64,000 bases of DNA, taken from assembly GCF_022180365.1 (NCBI RefSeq), contig NZ_BQKV01000098.1, positions 62,001 to 126,000 on the forward strand. Reading direction: 5' to 3'. The notes below the pieces were generated by a model, which saw only the letters and a list, made by a program, of their open reading frames with translations, searched no databases and had not been told where the DNA came from. Position numbers and translations under genes: made by a program. This stretch comes from Faecalibacterium gallinarum (GTDB lineage Bacteria > Bacillota > Clostridia > Oscillospirales > Ruminococcaceae). Positions 25,299 through 32,935 of this stretch are shown piece by piece. Each line of letters opens with the position of its first letter. Position 1 is the first letter of the stretch.

Positions 25299-26579
25299 TT
25301 AACTTACCTCGCGCCAGCGGTGATACTGGAAATCAGCTTGCAGAGCTACTTCACCGGTGCGGCCCCGCCGGGCCTTGAGAATCAAACCATCAATCGAACC
25401 GCTGCTTTCTGGGTGGGCTGCGGGGGCCAGCATCAGCACAAAGCTGCTATCGTGCTCTATTGCGCTACTCCCATACAGATCGGCAAGAGTTGGTTTTCCG
25501 ATTTGATCGGTGCGTCTGTTAGCTTGGGCCAGCGCAACAATACAGCAGTTGCATCGTTTGGCAATGCTTTTCAGAGAGTGGCAAATCTCCTCGATTTCAT
25601 AATTGCGTAGAGTATTACGCTGCATGGGCCGTACCAAGTCAAGGTTATCGACGAATACGACCTTGGGTTTGGTCTGCATAATCGCTCGTTCAATGTTTGC
25701 TGCTGTCTGTGCTGGTTCTTCCCGGATATGCAGGGGCAGTTGTGCCAGCTTTGCGGCAGTCTTGTCTACTTTGGCCTTATCTTGAGCAGTCAAGGTCTTA
25801 TCGCGCAAGGCTCGACCATTTATCATTCCAGCAGATGCAAATAGACGCTCATTTATTTCGATTTCTGACAGCTCCATAGAGATATATAATACAGTGTCTC
25901 CACCCTCGGCAATATGTCTGGCTATCCAAAGGGCAAAGTCGGTTTTGCCGCCGCCAGGACGTGCCGCAATGGTGTTAAGATCGCCGGGCATTAACCCTCC
26001 GGTATAGGTGTCAAGAGCATCTATACCAGTGTGTATACTATTATTTGGAGTAGCTAGATACTCAATATAACGAGCTGTATAGTCCTTTGCGCTACTGGTA
26101 TTAGCTGCTCCTGCCGTTGCACTGTCTAGGGCGGCTTGTGTTACACTAATAGCCTCTGCCAAGGTTGTCTGATTGGTTTGCAGTCTAACTGCCGTCTCGG
26201 CCAGACTCTGCCCAAGTTGCAGACTCTTGAAATTTTGGTAAATAACGTCAGCCCAATCCTGTATACGCTCGGCAGATAGGCTATATAACTGGCAGTCTCG
26301 CCACTGGTACAACTGATTGCGTTCGGGCTGGCTAAGCAAGTCAACAATGCCGGTTACCGTCAGCTCCCGCCCCTCTTGCTCAATCTGGGAGCATACTGCA
26401 TACACCCGGCGCAACATATCTACGGGTTCTATTGTCGGGAGCATCTGCTCAGTCAGAGAGCTGCGTACTATCGGCCATGCTGTTTCTGGCATTGCAACCA
26501 ACGCAATCGTCAACATCTCAGCGCTCGCCAGTAATGGCGAAAAATTGGGATCATACCCATTACCATAATGGTTCTGCAT
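25299..26579 (-). CDS. DnaB-type replicative helicase
   Basis: 426 residues: an N-terminal primase-interaction region (residues 1-120) and a RecA-like C-terminal motor. Walker A is ARPGGGKTDFALWIA near 210, Walker B is KVVFVDNLDLVRP near 310, the Q-motif region IVALAQANRRTDQIGKPTLADLYGSSAIEHDSS follows near 350, and an arginine finger region ILKARRGRTG lies near the end. Such helicases let phages and some satellites replicate with the host primase. It overlaps the preceding gene by 20 bases. Many Gram-positive satellites use a Rep/primase instead, so the DnaB solution here is notable. Confidence 0.9.
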   Translation of the reverse strand: MQNHYGNGYDPNFSPLLASAEMLTIALVAMPETAWPIVRSSLTEQMLPTIEPVDMLRRVYAVCSQIEQEGRELTVTGIVDLLSQPERNQLYQWRDCQLYSLSAERIQDWADVIYQNFKSLQLGQSLAETAVRLQTNQTTLAEAISVTQAALDSATAGAANTSSAKDYTARYIEYLATPNNSIHTGIDALDTYTGGLMPGDLNTIAARPGGGKTDFALWIARHIAEGGDTVLYISMELSEIEINERLFASAGMINGRALRDKTLTAQDKAKVDKTAAKLAQLPLHIREEPAQTAANIERAIMQTKPKVVFVDNLDLVRPMQRNTLRNYEIEEICHSLKSIAKRCNCCIVALAQANRRTDQIGKPTLADLYGSSAIEHDSSFVLMLAPAAHPESSGSIDGLILKARRGRTGEVALQADFQYHRWREVS

Positions 26580-27009
26580 CTACGCTAAACCCTCCTTCGC
26601 TCCCGGTTTTTTCAAGAGAAGAATCCTCTTTATAATTTTTATAATGTTTATTTTGTTGTGAGTCGTGTGTTGACTGACTGTGAGAACCTTTGTTAGATGG
26701 ACAAAGAAGATCGTAATTTTTAATCGTGAATACGCTATATTCTGACGTTATCACCTGTGTTAGATCGCCTGTTGATTTTAAGTGTTTAATCGCAGTGCGC
26801 ACATTTTGAACGGTTAAGCCGGTTTGCTGTGCAATATTGGAATAGCTTGTAACAAGCTGTCCGCGCTGGATCGTAATATCACGCCACTGACGAGGTTCCC
26901 AGTTGGCAGAAAGCAGTAGGGTAAGCCATACAAGCTGCGTGTTGGGGGTGTCATGCCAGGGGCCATTAAGCACTTCTCGACTCATGGGGCAAAATCCTGT
27001 CTTAGTCAT
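26560..27009 (-). CDS. replication-module winged-helix protein (phage replisome-organizer-like)
   Basis: 149 residues. The first hundred look like an N-terminal replisome-organizer domain: GPWHDTPNTQLVWLTLLLSANWEPRQWRDITIQRGQLVTSYSNIAQQTGLTVQNVRTAIKHLKSTGDL, with a winged helix in the last half. The tail is low-complexity and polar (SHSQSTHDSQQNKHYKNYK). It sits directly before the DnaB helicase, matching the DnaD/loader position of phage replication modules. Probably binds the element's origin and recruits the helicase (inference). Confidence 0.75.
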   Translation of the reverse strand: MTKTGFCPMSREVLNGPWHDTPNTQLVWLTLLLSANWEPRQWRDITIQRGQLVTSYSNIAQQTGLTVQNVRTAIKHLKSTGDLTQVITSEYSVFTIKNYDLLCPSNKGSHSQSTHDSQQNKHYKNYKEDSSLEKTGSEGGFSVDAEPLW

Positions 27010-27325
27010 CTGGCCCCACCCCCTCTAAGTCAAGCTGGCCCGGTATCTGAGCTAGTAGGGCTTTAGCGCTGCGGGATGCGAGATAGATATTTTTTGCCCG
27101 GCTGTCCATCGTCCGGCAGAAGTGCAAGACTTCCTCGATATTCCCCGGCAGGAAATAGCCCTTTCCACTCGATAGAATAACCGCACCGTCCTGGCGCTCT
27201 TTGGCAATCTGGAGCGTAACCTCTCGCAGGGTCAGTCCAGTGATTGTAGCCAGATCGCGGGCCGTTTTGGCGTTGGCCTCTCCGCTTTGGAGCAAATCAA
27301 TAATCTTATCGGTCGTTTTTACCAT
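27002..27325 (-). CDS. small winged-helix DNA-binding protein
   Basis: 107 residues beginning with a helix-turn-helix, KIIDLLQSGEANAKTARDLATITGLTLREVTLQIAKERQDGAVILSSGKGYFLP, a winged helix with a typical beta wing. The C-terminal part is helical. It lies in the early operon, overlapping both neighbours slightly. Such proteins are frequent in replication modules of Firmicutes phages, and their exact role is not known to me. Confidence 0.65.
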   Translation of the reverse strand: MVKTTDKIIDLLQSGEANAKTARDLATITGLTLREVTLQIAKERQDGAVILSSGKGYFLPGNIEEVLHFCRTMDSRAKNIYLASRSAKALLAQIPGQLDLEGVGPDD

Positions 27326-27503
27326 GTGCCGCTACCTCGTTGGTATTGAGGGACGGCACAACGGCACTGTCAGGCCCGTAGTTAGTCGCGTAAAGGATGC
27401 GGTCAAGCTGCCACAACTCGATTACTGCACAACCCTTGGAAGGGTCGTAGTGAGCTGCTGCGGCTGCCGCCTCGCTGATGTGGTTAAGTTCATTCAAAGT
27501 CAT
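27306..27503 (-). CDS. small early protein, function unknown
   Basis: 65 residues (MTLNELNHISEAAAAAAHYDPSKGCAVIELWQLDRILYATNY...). AGGAGGG lies six bases before the ATG, which supports translation. It overlaps the next gene by 20 bases and lies two bases from the excisionase-like gene. No motif recognised. Confidence 0.5.
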   Translation of the reverse strand: MTLNELNHISEAAAAAAHYDPSKGCAVIELWQLDRILYATNYGPDSAVVPSLNTNEVAAHGKNDR

Positions 27504-27505
27504 TT

Positions 27506-27700
27506 TTAACCCTCCTTACTATTGATGTTTCCGGGCAGATCGTTAAGCTGGTTAATAAGCTGCTCAACATTGACCAGGCACCGATTTCCTGAATAGATGC
27601 AAGGCAGTTTGCCCTGCTTGGCCATTCGGCGCAATGCGTATTCGCTCAAGCAGATATCGGGGTGTTGAGCTGCTTGATGGATGCTGCAAAGTTTTTTCAT
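27506..27700 (-). CDS. excisionase-like HTH protein
   Basis: 64 residues. HPDICLSEYALRRMAKQGKLPCIYSGNRCLVNVEQLINQL is a MerR/Xis-type winged helix as in excisionases and AlpA-like factors. It is the first gene of the leftward early operon, under the promoter at 27752-27780. Next to a repressor and with an integrase in the element, it most likely directs excision or early regulation. Confidence 0.72.
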   Translation of the reverse strand: MKKLCSIHQAAQHPDICLSEYALRRMAKQGKLPCIYSGNRCLVNVEQLINQLNDLPGNINSKEG

Positions 27701-27751
27701 GGATTTTTTCCTTTCCTCTTATTGCTTGGCGTGTTTAATTGTGATATAATG

Positions 27752-27780
27752 AGTTTAACACAGGTACGGCTGAGTGTCAA
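27752..27780 (-). promoter_or_regulatory. early leftward promoter
   Basis: Minus strand TTGACA, exactly 17 bp, TAAACT, about 50 bases before the excisionase-like start codon. It faces away from the repressor gene. Confidence 0.65.
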
Positions 27781-27880
27781 GGATGTATATATTCGCATTT
27801 TTATTTAAAAATAACTTGACAAAACGCGATTTTTGTAATGGAAATTCACGCAATTTGTATAGTTTGTATTGGATATAAAC

Positions 27881-27981
27881 AAGTGCAAAGCGGCTTTGTT
27901 GTGCACTGTTTATACAACAAAAACAACAAAAACAATCGAAAGTGCACAAAAATATAGTCTGTAATTCTGCGAATTGCACAA
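27881..27981. promoter_or_regulatory. repressor operator cluster
   Basis: Four copies of a GTGCAC-centred site: AAGTGCAAAG (27881), TTGTGCACTG (27899), AAGTGCACAA (27940) and AATTGCACAA (27972). They lie between the divergent early operon and the repressor gene, the last one just before the repressor ribosome site. Likely bound by the CI-like protein. Confidence 0.6.
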
Positions 27982-27995
27982 TAAGGAGCGGCAAG

Positions 27996-28466
27996 ATGGA
28001 TGAGTTAAATAATATTGCTACCACGATCTCAACAGCTCGGCGGGCGAAAGGATTGACACAGGGACAATTAGCAGCGCAGTTGGGGATAAACCGAACGACC
28101 CTTGCACTGTGGGAGCTTGGGCGCACGGTGCCAAGTTTCAATAATATGCAAAAGTTGGTTGACTTTCTTGAACTCCCGCATGAGTTACTAGAAGCTCTGG
28201 ACAAAGGACGGCATACTCGGCGACTGGATACCACTGTTGGAAAGCTCCAAAGCCAGGTAGACGCGATTACACAGCAAGGTGGTGGTTCGGGCCTTACTAT
28301 ATTACTGGATGATACGGCCAGTGTGGCAAGGCTCTGTAAGGCGCTAGAGGCTCTGGACAAGTTGCCGGTCGGCTCACCGCAGTATTTAGAGCAGTTGCAG
28401 GCTGCATTTAATGCAAGTGTTAAAGTCTTTAAGAGTGCCACTAAAGGGGGTGATGTGGAGGAATAG
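27996..28466 (+). CDS. CI-like repressor, XRE family
   Basis: 156 residues. The N-terminal HTH covers about residues 5-60 (ISTARRAKGLTQGQLAAQLGINRTTLALWELGRTVPSFNNMQKLVDFL). The remainder is helical and does not show a LexA/S24 Ser-Lys protease, so RecA-driven self-cleavage is not expected. In satellites, induction by a helper-phage antirepressor is the usual alternative. The ATG at 27996 is used because AAGGAG precedes it; the longer reading at 27942 has none. Next on the same strand is the integrase, 47 bases on. Confidence 0.85.
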   Translation: MDELNNIATTISTARRAKGLTQGQLAAQLGINRTTLALWELGRTVPSFNNMQKLVDFLELPHELLEALDKGRHTRRLDTTVGKLQSQVDAITQQGGGSGLTILLDDTASVARLCKALEALDKLPVGSPQYLEQLQAAFNASVKVFKSATKGGDVEE

Positions 28467-28513
28467 GGCAAGCAGACACCTTATAATAATAATAAAAAAG
28501 AAGGAGAGGTAAA

Positions 28514-29719
28514 ATGGCGAGTATCAAAGTCAATAAAGACAAGAACGGCGTTATAATCAGCTGCCGCTGGCGGGCCTGCCTGGGGAGAGACGGCACGGGT
28601 AAGCAAATCTGGGCGACTAAGACAGTAAAAGATGTGCCAGACGAGCGCACTGAGGCAAAAATAAAAAAGGCCTGGCAGTTGCAGGCCGATAGCTGGGAGA
28701 AGGGACTAATAGCAGGAACAGAGAGTCGAGATAATAGTAGTTTTAAGGCATTTGTCGAGGGTGATTTCTGGGAACTTCATGTTCTGGGAGGCAATCTTAA
28801 ACCGTCCTCGGTCGCGTTCTATACCAACATGAAACCACGCTGTATTGAATACTTTGGCAACAAAAAGTTGTCCGCTATACGTCAAACAGACTGCGAGAGG
28901 TTCCTTATCTGGCTCCGGGATCAGAAACAAAAAAACGGCCAGCCCCTTTCAGCTAGCACTCAAAAGCACATTTTCAATTTCTTGCGAACAATTTTCGCAT
29001 TCGCCGAAGAAAAGGGCTACATAGCCAAAAGCCCGATGCACGGCGTAAAACCGCCCAAACAGCCGCATAAAGAGGTTGACTATCTAGCCCCAGCGGATGC
29101 GCAACGATTTATCACGGCCCTCCAAGAAGCTCCTACACGATGGAGAGCAATCATGCAAATTATGATTTATTTGGGCCTCAGGCGTGGTGAAGTGTGCGGC
29201 CTTCAATGGCAGGACGTGGATTTTGTGGCCAATACAATAAATGTACGCCGCAATGTGACATATACTGCTGCTGCGGGAGTGATAGTTGGAGAACCCAAGA
29301 CAACAAACAGTTTCCGCATTCTGCCCGCTCCGATAACACTCATGCAAACACTTAGAGCATGGAAACAAGAGCAAGCAGGTCAGTTTTGTAAGGCGGCTGG
29401 TGCAACTGTGGTGATTACCCAAACCGCGTTTGTTTTCAATGCCGACACAGACCCGTACAGTCCGCAATTTCCAACACATCTCACAAAGAAGGTTAAAGCG
29501 TTCTGCAAGGCGCACAATTTGCCTGATATGTCCCCGCATGATCTGCGTCATACTTGTGGCTCTCTAATGTTGGATTCCGGTGTCAATCTTAAAGCCGTAC
29601 AGGAGTTTCTTGGGCACGAGGACCCTGAAACCACGCTCAAATTTTACGCTGGTGTAGATGCCGAGAGCCTGCGCAAAGCTGGGAACAGTTTGGCTAAGAC
29701 CCTTGCAATAGGCGGTTGA
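28514..29719 (+). CDS. int: tyrosine integrase of the element
   Basis: 401 residues. N-terminal arm-binding domain (IKVNKDKNGVIISCRWRACLGRDGTGKQIWATKTVKD), a SAM-like core-binding region (about 75-170) and the catalytic domain. The catalytic set is seen: Arg in LGLRRGEVCGLQW, Lys in EPKTTNSFRILP, His-x-x-Arg in SPHDLRHTCGSLM, His in FLGHEDPETT and the nucleophile Tyr in LKFYAGV. It acts on the 52-bp core in tRNA-Pro. AAGGAGAGG lies before the ATG. It reads toward attR and ends 134 bases before it, with arm-type repeats just past its stop. Confidence 0.95.
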   Translation: MASIKVNKDKNGVIISCRWRACLGRDGTGKQIWATKTVKDVPDERTEAKIKKAWQLQADSWEKGLIAGTESRDNSSFKAFVEGDFWELHVLGGNLKPSSVAFYTNMKPRCIEYFGNKKLSAIRQTDCERFLIWLRDQKQKNGQPLSASTQKHIFNFLRTIFAFAEEKGYIAKSPMHGVKPPKQPHKEVDYLAPADAQRFITALQEAPTRWRAIMQIMIYLGLRRGEVCGLQWQDVDFVANTINVRRNVTYTAAAGVIVGEPKTTNSFRILPAPITLMQTLRAWKQEQAGQFCKAAGATVVITQTAFVFNADTDPYSPQFPTHLTKKVKAFCKAHNLPDMSPHDLRHTCGSLMLDSGVNLKAVQEFLGHEDPETTLKFYAGVDAESLRKAGNSLAKTLAIGG

Positions 29720-29720
29720 T

Positions 29721-29740
29721 TGTCAACAAATCTGTCAACA
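29721..29740 (+). repeat. paired TGTCAACA motif, right end of element
   Basis: Two TGTCAACA octamers with starts 12 bp apart, immediately after the integrase stop and about 115 bp inside attR. Same orientation as the left-end pair. Confidence 0.6.
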
Positions 29741-29793
29741 AAGTTGCGTTAAGAGCCGAAGCGATACAAGAAGATAATCAAACTAAGGCTCAA

Positions 29794-29817
29794 AAAATGG
29801 CCTATTTAGGCCATTTT
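29794..29817 (+). terminator. integrase terminator
   Basis: AAAATGGCC pairs with GGCCATTTT over a six-base loop (TATTTA). A-tract and T-tract are both part of the stem, so it can act in both directions. Confidence 0.8.
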
Positions 29818-29853
29818 ACATAAAGATAAGGGATAATGCAATGAGATGTGTTT

Positions 29854-29905
29854 TTGAATGGGGTTCAAGAGGCCGTGAGTTCGATTCTCGCCACTCGGAC
29901 CAAAA
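29854..29905 (+). repeat. right attachment site (attR)
   Basis: A perfect 52-bp copy of the tRNA-Pro 3' part. It lacks the acceptor 5' strand and D arm, so it is a tRNA fragment and not a second gene. Confidence 0.95.
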
Positions 29906-29910
29906 GATAG

Positions 29911-29961
29911 AAATCCGAACTTTGTCTTCCGAATAGGAGATAGGTTCGGATTTCTTTTTTT
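29911..29961 (+). terminator. original host tRNA-Pro terminator, displaced
   Basis: AAATCCGAAC pairs with GTTCGGATTT, followed by CTTTTTTT. It begins six bases past attR, where the tRNA terminator would stand in an uninterrupted chromosome. Confidence 0.85.
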
Positions 29962-30005
29962 CGGTGTACGAAACAAAAGCCCTCTTATCGCTGGGGGCGG
30001 GCGTG

Positions 30006-30446
30006 TCATGTTGGAGTTTTCCGCGGGACAATCAGGGTATAGTGGGGCGGTTCCTCACCGAAAAAGTGCCAGCGCAGCCCGTCATCCACCAGTACCGCCG
30101 CCATGGCCACCGGAACCCACAGCAGGGCGAAAGGCAGGCAGACCTGGCCCAGCAGATTGCAGGGAAGGGCGGTATAATCCCAGATATCCCACCCCAGCCA
30201 GAGGTTCACGATACATCCGGTGAGAAACTCCAGGGGAGTGATGATACAGGCGGATCCGATCGCCCCTTGCCAGAGCAGCGGCGTCTGACGGGCGGAGGTC
30301 TCGTTCAAAAGACCTATCAGTGCAAAGCAGATCCCGCCCAGGATCCCCATGGTCCAGTGGCTGTACCCCCGCCAGATCCACTCCAGAAGGATATAGAGAC
30401 AGCCGCCGCAAAGTGCAAGAAGGGTACCCTTGAGAATATGTTTCAT
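30006..30446 (-). CDS. membrane protein of the putative ABC-transporter type IV (CmpB) family
   Basis: 146 residues with four hydrophobic helices: LLALCGGCLYILLEWIW, TMGILGGICFALIGLL, GSACIITPLEFLTGCIVNLWLG and GQVCLPFALLWVPVAMAAVLV. The WDYTALPCNLLGQVCLPF block is characteristic of the family; its function is unknown despite the family name, since no ATPase accompanies it. The ATG at 30446 is preferred over upstream in-frame starts because it follows GGCAGG and begins the first hydrophobic segment. It ends close to attR and is the first host gene on that side. Confidence 0.72.
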   Translation of the reverse strand: MKHILKGTLLALCGGCLYILLEWIWRGYSHWTMGILGGICFALIGLLNETSARQTPLLWQGAIGSACIITPLEFLTGCIVNLWLGWDIWDYTALPCNLLGQVCLPFALLWVPVAMAAVLVDDGLRWHFFGEEPPHYTLIVPRKTPT

Positions 30447-30579
30447 CTGTACCTGCCTTTTTCGGAGAGTAAATGCGATAAAATAATTGTGTCTTTTTCG
30501 GGAAATGTGGTTTTCATTGGGATAGTGGACTGATATCATCCATACGGCGCCGAAAGAGAATCTATGCGCTCCTGGACAC

Positions 30580-30613
30580 AAAAAGCCCCCGGCCATAGAA
30601 ATGGCCGGGGGCT
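30580..30613 (-). terminator. terminator after sugar kinase
   Basis: A 13-bp perfect stem (AGCCCCCGGCCAT with ATGGCCGGGGGCT) and a T-tract on the minus strand, 13 bases after the kinase stop. Confidence 0.92.
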
Positions 30614-30625
30614 TTTGATGCAGGT

Positions 30626-31714
30626 TCACCGTTTGATGTCGTAGTTCATGTTCATCAGATTGCGGATGCTGGCGGCGTCATCGGTGATGTTGGCGTCGCC
30701 GTGGATGGTGTGCTTGATGACGCTGCTGGCTACGGCAAAGTTGATCATATCCATGGCCTTGTAGTCGTGGAGCATGGCGTAGATCAAACCGCTGGCGAAA
30801 GCGTCGCCGCCGCCCACCCGGTCCAGGATGGTGAAGGTGAACAGCTTGCTCTCGAAGGTGTGGCCCTGGTACCACATGAAGGCTTTCAGGCTGTTCTCGC
30901 TGCCGCTGTGGGCGTACCGCACATGGCGGGCGATGCACTTGAGGTTGGGGTACCGCTCGATGAAATGCTGGAAGATTTCGTCCTGCTGCTCATAGCTGGG
31001 CTGGAGGGGGACGCCGTCCTTCCAGTCGCCCTTGGAGTGGTCGGATTCGTCTTTCCACAGGTGATAGGGCTCGATGCCCAGCAGCACATCCACATAGGGC
31101 AGGCACTGGGTGCAGAAATCCCGGGCTTCCTCCCAGGTCCAGAGGCTGCTGCGGAAGTTGCCGTCAAAGCTGACGGTCAGACCCTTTTTCTTGGCCACCT
31201 GGAGCAGGTCCATAATCAGGGTGCGGCAGTTGGGGGCCAGGGCCGGGGTAATGCCGCTCAGGTGAAGCCAGTCGTACCCATCCAGCAGGGCGTCCAGGTC
31301 CACCCGGGAGAAATCATACTCGGTGATGGCGCTGTGCTTGCGGTCGTATGTAACCTTGGAGGCCCGGATGCCGTAGCCGGTTTCCAGGTAGTAGGTGCCC
31401 AGCCGGTGGCTGGGGGTTTCGGCCTGGGTGGAGAGAATCATGGGGGTGCAGTGGACGTCGTTGGAGCGGAGCATCCGGACAGCGCTCTTGCCCAGGCTGT
31501 TATTGGGCACCACGCTGAAGAAGGTGCTGTCCACCCCCAGATTGGCCAGAGCCAGGGCGATGTTGGCCTCGCTGCCGCCGTAGCTGGCCTCAAAGCTGGA
31601 AGCCATCCGGATCTTTTCGTAGTTCGGCGGGGTCAGCCGGAGCATAATCTCGCCGCAGGTGATAAACTTGTGGTCCTTGGTGCCGTTGCCCAAGAGAGGG
31701 TTATAATGTTCCAT
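30626..31714 (-). CDS. PfkB-family sugar kinase, probably 2-dehydro-3-deoxygluconokinase
   Basis: 362 residues of the ribokinase/PfkB family. The N-terminal motif EASYGGSEANIALALANLGVDSTFF and the C-terminal signature DRVGGGDAFASGLIYAML, with catalytic Asp in GGGDAF, are intact. The middle contains VSFDGNFRSSLWTWEEARDF, common in KDG kinases. It would phosphorylate a sugar acid or ketose in hexuronate or related catabolism. The extended C-terminal stretch (HARHVRYAHSGSENSLKAFMWYQG) is family-typical for this length class. No aldolase or uronate gene is next to it, so the exact substrate is uncertain. It stands alone with its own promoter and terminator. Confidence 0.85.
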   Translation of the reverse strand: MEHYNPLLGNGTKDHKFITCGEIMLRLTPPNYEKIRMASSFEASYGGSEANIALALANLGVDSTFFSVVPNNSLGKSAVRMLRSNDVHCTPMILSTQAETPSHRLGTYYLETGYGIRASKVTYDRKHSAITEYDFSRVDLDALLDGYDWLHLSGITPALAPNCRTLIMDLLQVAKKKGLTVSFDGNFRSSLWTWEEARDFCTQCLPYVDVLLGIEPYHLWKDESDHSKGDWKDGVPLQPSYEQQDEIFQHFIERYPNLKCIARHVRYAHSGSENSLKAFMWYQGHTFESKLFTFTILDRVGGGDAFASGLIYAMLHDYKAMDMINFAVASSVIKHTIHGDANITDDAASIRNLMNMNYDIKR

Positions 31715-31777
31715 CGTGGTCCTCCTTTTCGGGTGTCACCGGATGCAATTCAACCGTGTGATAAAGCTCTTGTATCC

Positions 31778-31805
31778 ATTATAACGGAATTCCGGATGAT
31801 TGCAA
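31778..31805 (-). promoter_or_regulatory. sugar kinase promoter
   Basis: Minus strand TTGCAA, 16 bp, TATAAT, about 65 bases before the kinase start. Confidence 0.7.
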
Positions 31806-31873
31806 GCAGAATTGACAATTATCGTTTGGATGACCTGTATTTTTCGTGAAATATGACGGGTTTCTCGAGAGCG

Positions 31874-32794
31874 TTAAATTCCGGTCAGGTCAAAGGCGGG
31901 GGTGTATTCCTCCTTAGCACTGCTCTTCTGCTGCATATAACCAGCCGTCAGGCCCTTGTCCATGGCGTAGTTGACCACCCGGCGGTACTCGTAGGTGGTG
32001 ATCCGCCGGCCGATGCCGTGTTCCGCTGCTTTGTAGAAGGGGGTGTACTGGCTCATCAGGCTGGGCAAAAAGCACCCCGGGTCGGCGTCATTCCAGGCGG
32101 CCATTTGATCCAGCACCGCGAAGCTGTCGTCGACATGGCCGGGCAGGGCCAGATGCCGCAGGATGACGCCCTTTTGCAGGATCCCCTCTTCATCAAAAAC
32201 CGGGCGGCCCGCCTGGGCCAGCATGGCCTCGATGGCGGCCTTGGCCACAGAAAAATAATCTGGGGCCGCCGAGAGTTCCGCCGAAAGGGCGGGGGAGAAG
32301 TATTTCAAATCGGCCAGCCAGATGTCGATGTACCCCTGCCAGGCGGCCACGCTCTCCACCGTCTCGTAGCCGCCGGTGTTGCAGACAATGGGGAGTTTCA
32401 GACCCTGAGCCCGTGCAAGATCGAGAGCCGCCGTGATCCAGGGCCGCCACTGCCCCGGGGTCACGAGGTTGATGTTGTGGGCGCCCTGACGCTGCAAATC
32501 CAGGAAAATTTCCGCCAGGCGAGGAACGGTGATCTCCCGCCCCAGCCCTTCAGCGCTGATGGGGTAGTTCTGGCAGTAGCAGCACCGCAGGGTGCAGCCC
32601 GAGAAAAAGACGGTGCCGCTGCCCCGGGTGCCGCTGATGCAGGGCTCCTCCCAGAAATGGAGGGCGGCCCGGGCGGCTTTCAGGGTGCCGCCCGCCCCAC
32701 AATAACCGGCCTGCCCGGCGGCGCGGTTGGCGCCGCAGCGGCGAGGGCAGAGTTCACAATGGGCAGGGGGAGTGAAAGAAAGGGTTTCTGACAT
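31874..32794 (-). CDS. radical SAM protein, PflA/PflX-like activase
   Basis: 306 residues. The radical SAM cluster motif CTLRCCYCQN (CxxxCxxC) is at about residues 68-77. An N-terminal Cys-rich part, CELCPRRCGANRAAGQAGYCGA, may hold another cluster or zinc. It belongs to the PflX-type group (COG1313) related to pyruvate formate-lyase activating enzymes. Other family blocks are LVTPGQWRPWITAALDLARAQG, VCNTGGYETVE and WLADLKYF. The activated protein is unknown and no glycyl-radical enzyme adjoins it. It is divergent from fbp, with an extended -10 (TGGTATAAT on the minus strand near 32843) as a possible promoter. Confidence 0.85.
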   Translation of the reverse strand: MSETLSFTPPAHCELCPRRCGANRAAGQAGYCGAGGTLKAARAALHFWEEPCISGTRGSGTVFFSGCTLRCCYCQNYPISAEGLGREITVPRLAEIFLDLQRQGAHNINLVTPGQWRPWITAALDLARAQGLKLPIVCNTGGYETVESVAAWQGYIDIWLADLKYFSPALSAELSAAPDYFSVAKAAIEAMLAQAGRPVFDEEGILQKGVILRHLALPGHVDDSFAVLDQMAAWNDADPGCFLPSLMSQYTPFYKAAEHGIGRRITTYEYRRVVNYAMDKGLTAGYMQQKSSAKEEYTPAFDLTGI

Positions 32795-32935
32795 ATTGCA
32801 TAAAGTCCTTTGTAAAAAATTGATGGGAAAGTGAATAAGAAAATTATACCATTTTTTGCCCGGGACGTGTTATACTATTTTCAAAATAACTTGGATGCAA
32901 AATGCCCCGGTCTGTATCCCAGAGGAGGAGAGCCA

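Larger units (their letters stand above)
16294..29905. mobile_element. integrated tail-less prophage/satellite element
   Basis: A 13.56-kb unit between perfect 52-bp tRNA repeats, clearly more AT-rich than its surroundings. The leftward block is excisionase-like gene, small DNA-binding and replication proteins, DnaB-type helicase, a palindrome-rich non-coding stretch, small connector-like genes, scaffold, capsid, an HTH gene, a probable small terminase, large terminase, portal and a small protein. Rightward are the CI-like repressor and integrase next to attR, and a lipoprotein near attL. No tail, tape measure, baseplate, holin or endolysin gene is seen. Size and content fit a capsid-forming satellite that borrows a helper's tails. 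The alternative is a decayed siphophage that lost its tail module; the intact, tightly packed genes argue against that. Confidence 0.9.

Noticed and set aside
29854-29905. Second tRNA-Pro gene
   Set aside because: Only the 3' part is present; acceptor 5' strand and D arm are missing, so it is attR.
32843-32876. Strong divergent promoters between the radical SAM gene and fbp
   Set aside because: Good -10 boxes exist on both strands (TATAAT minus, TATACT plus) but no convincing -35 elements, so I did not list them as features.
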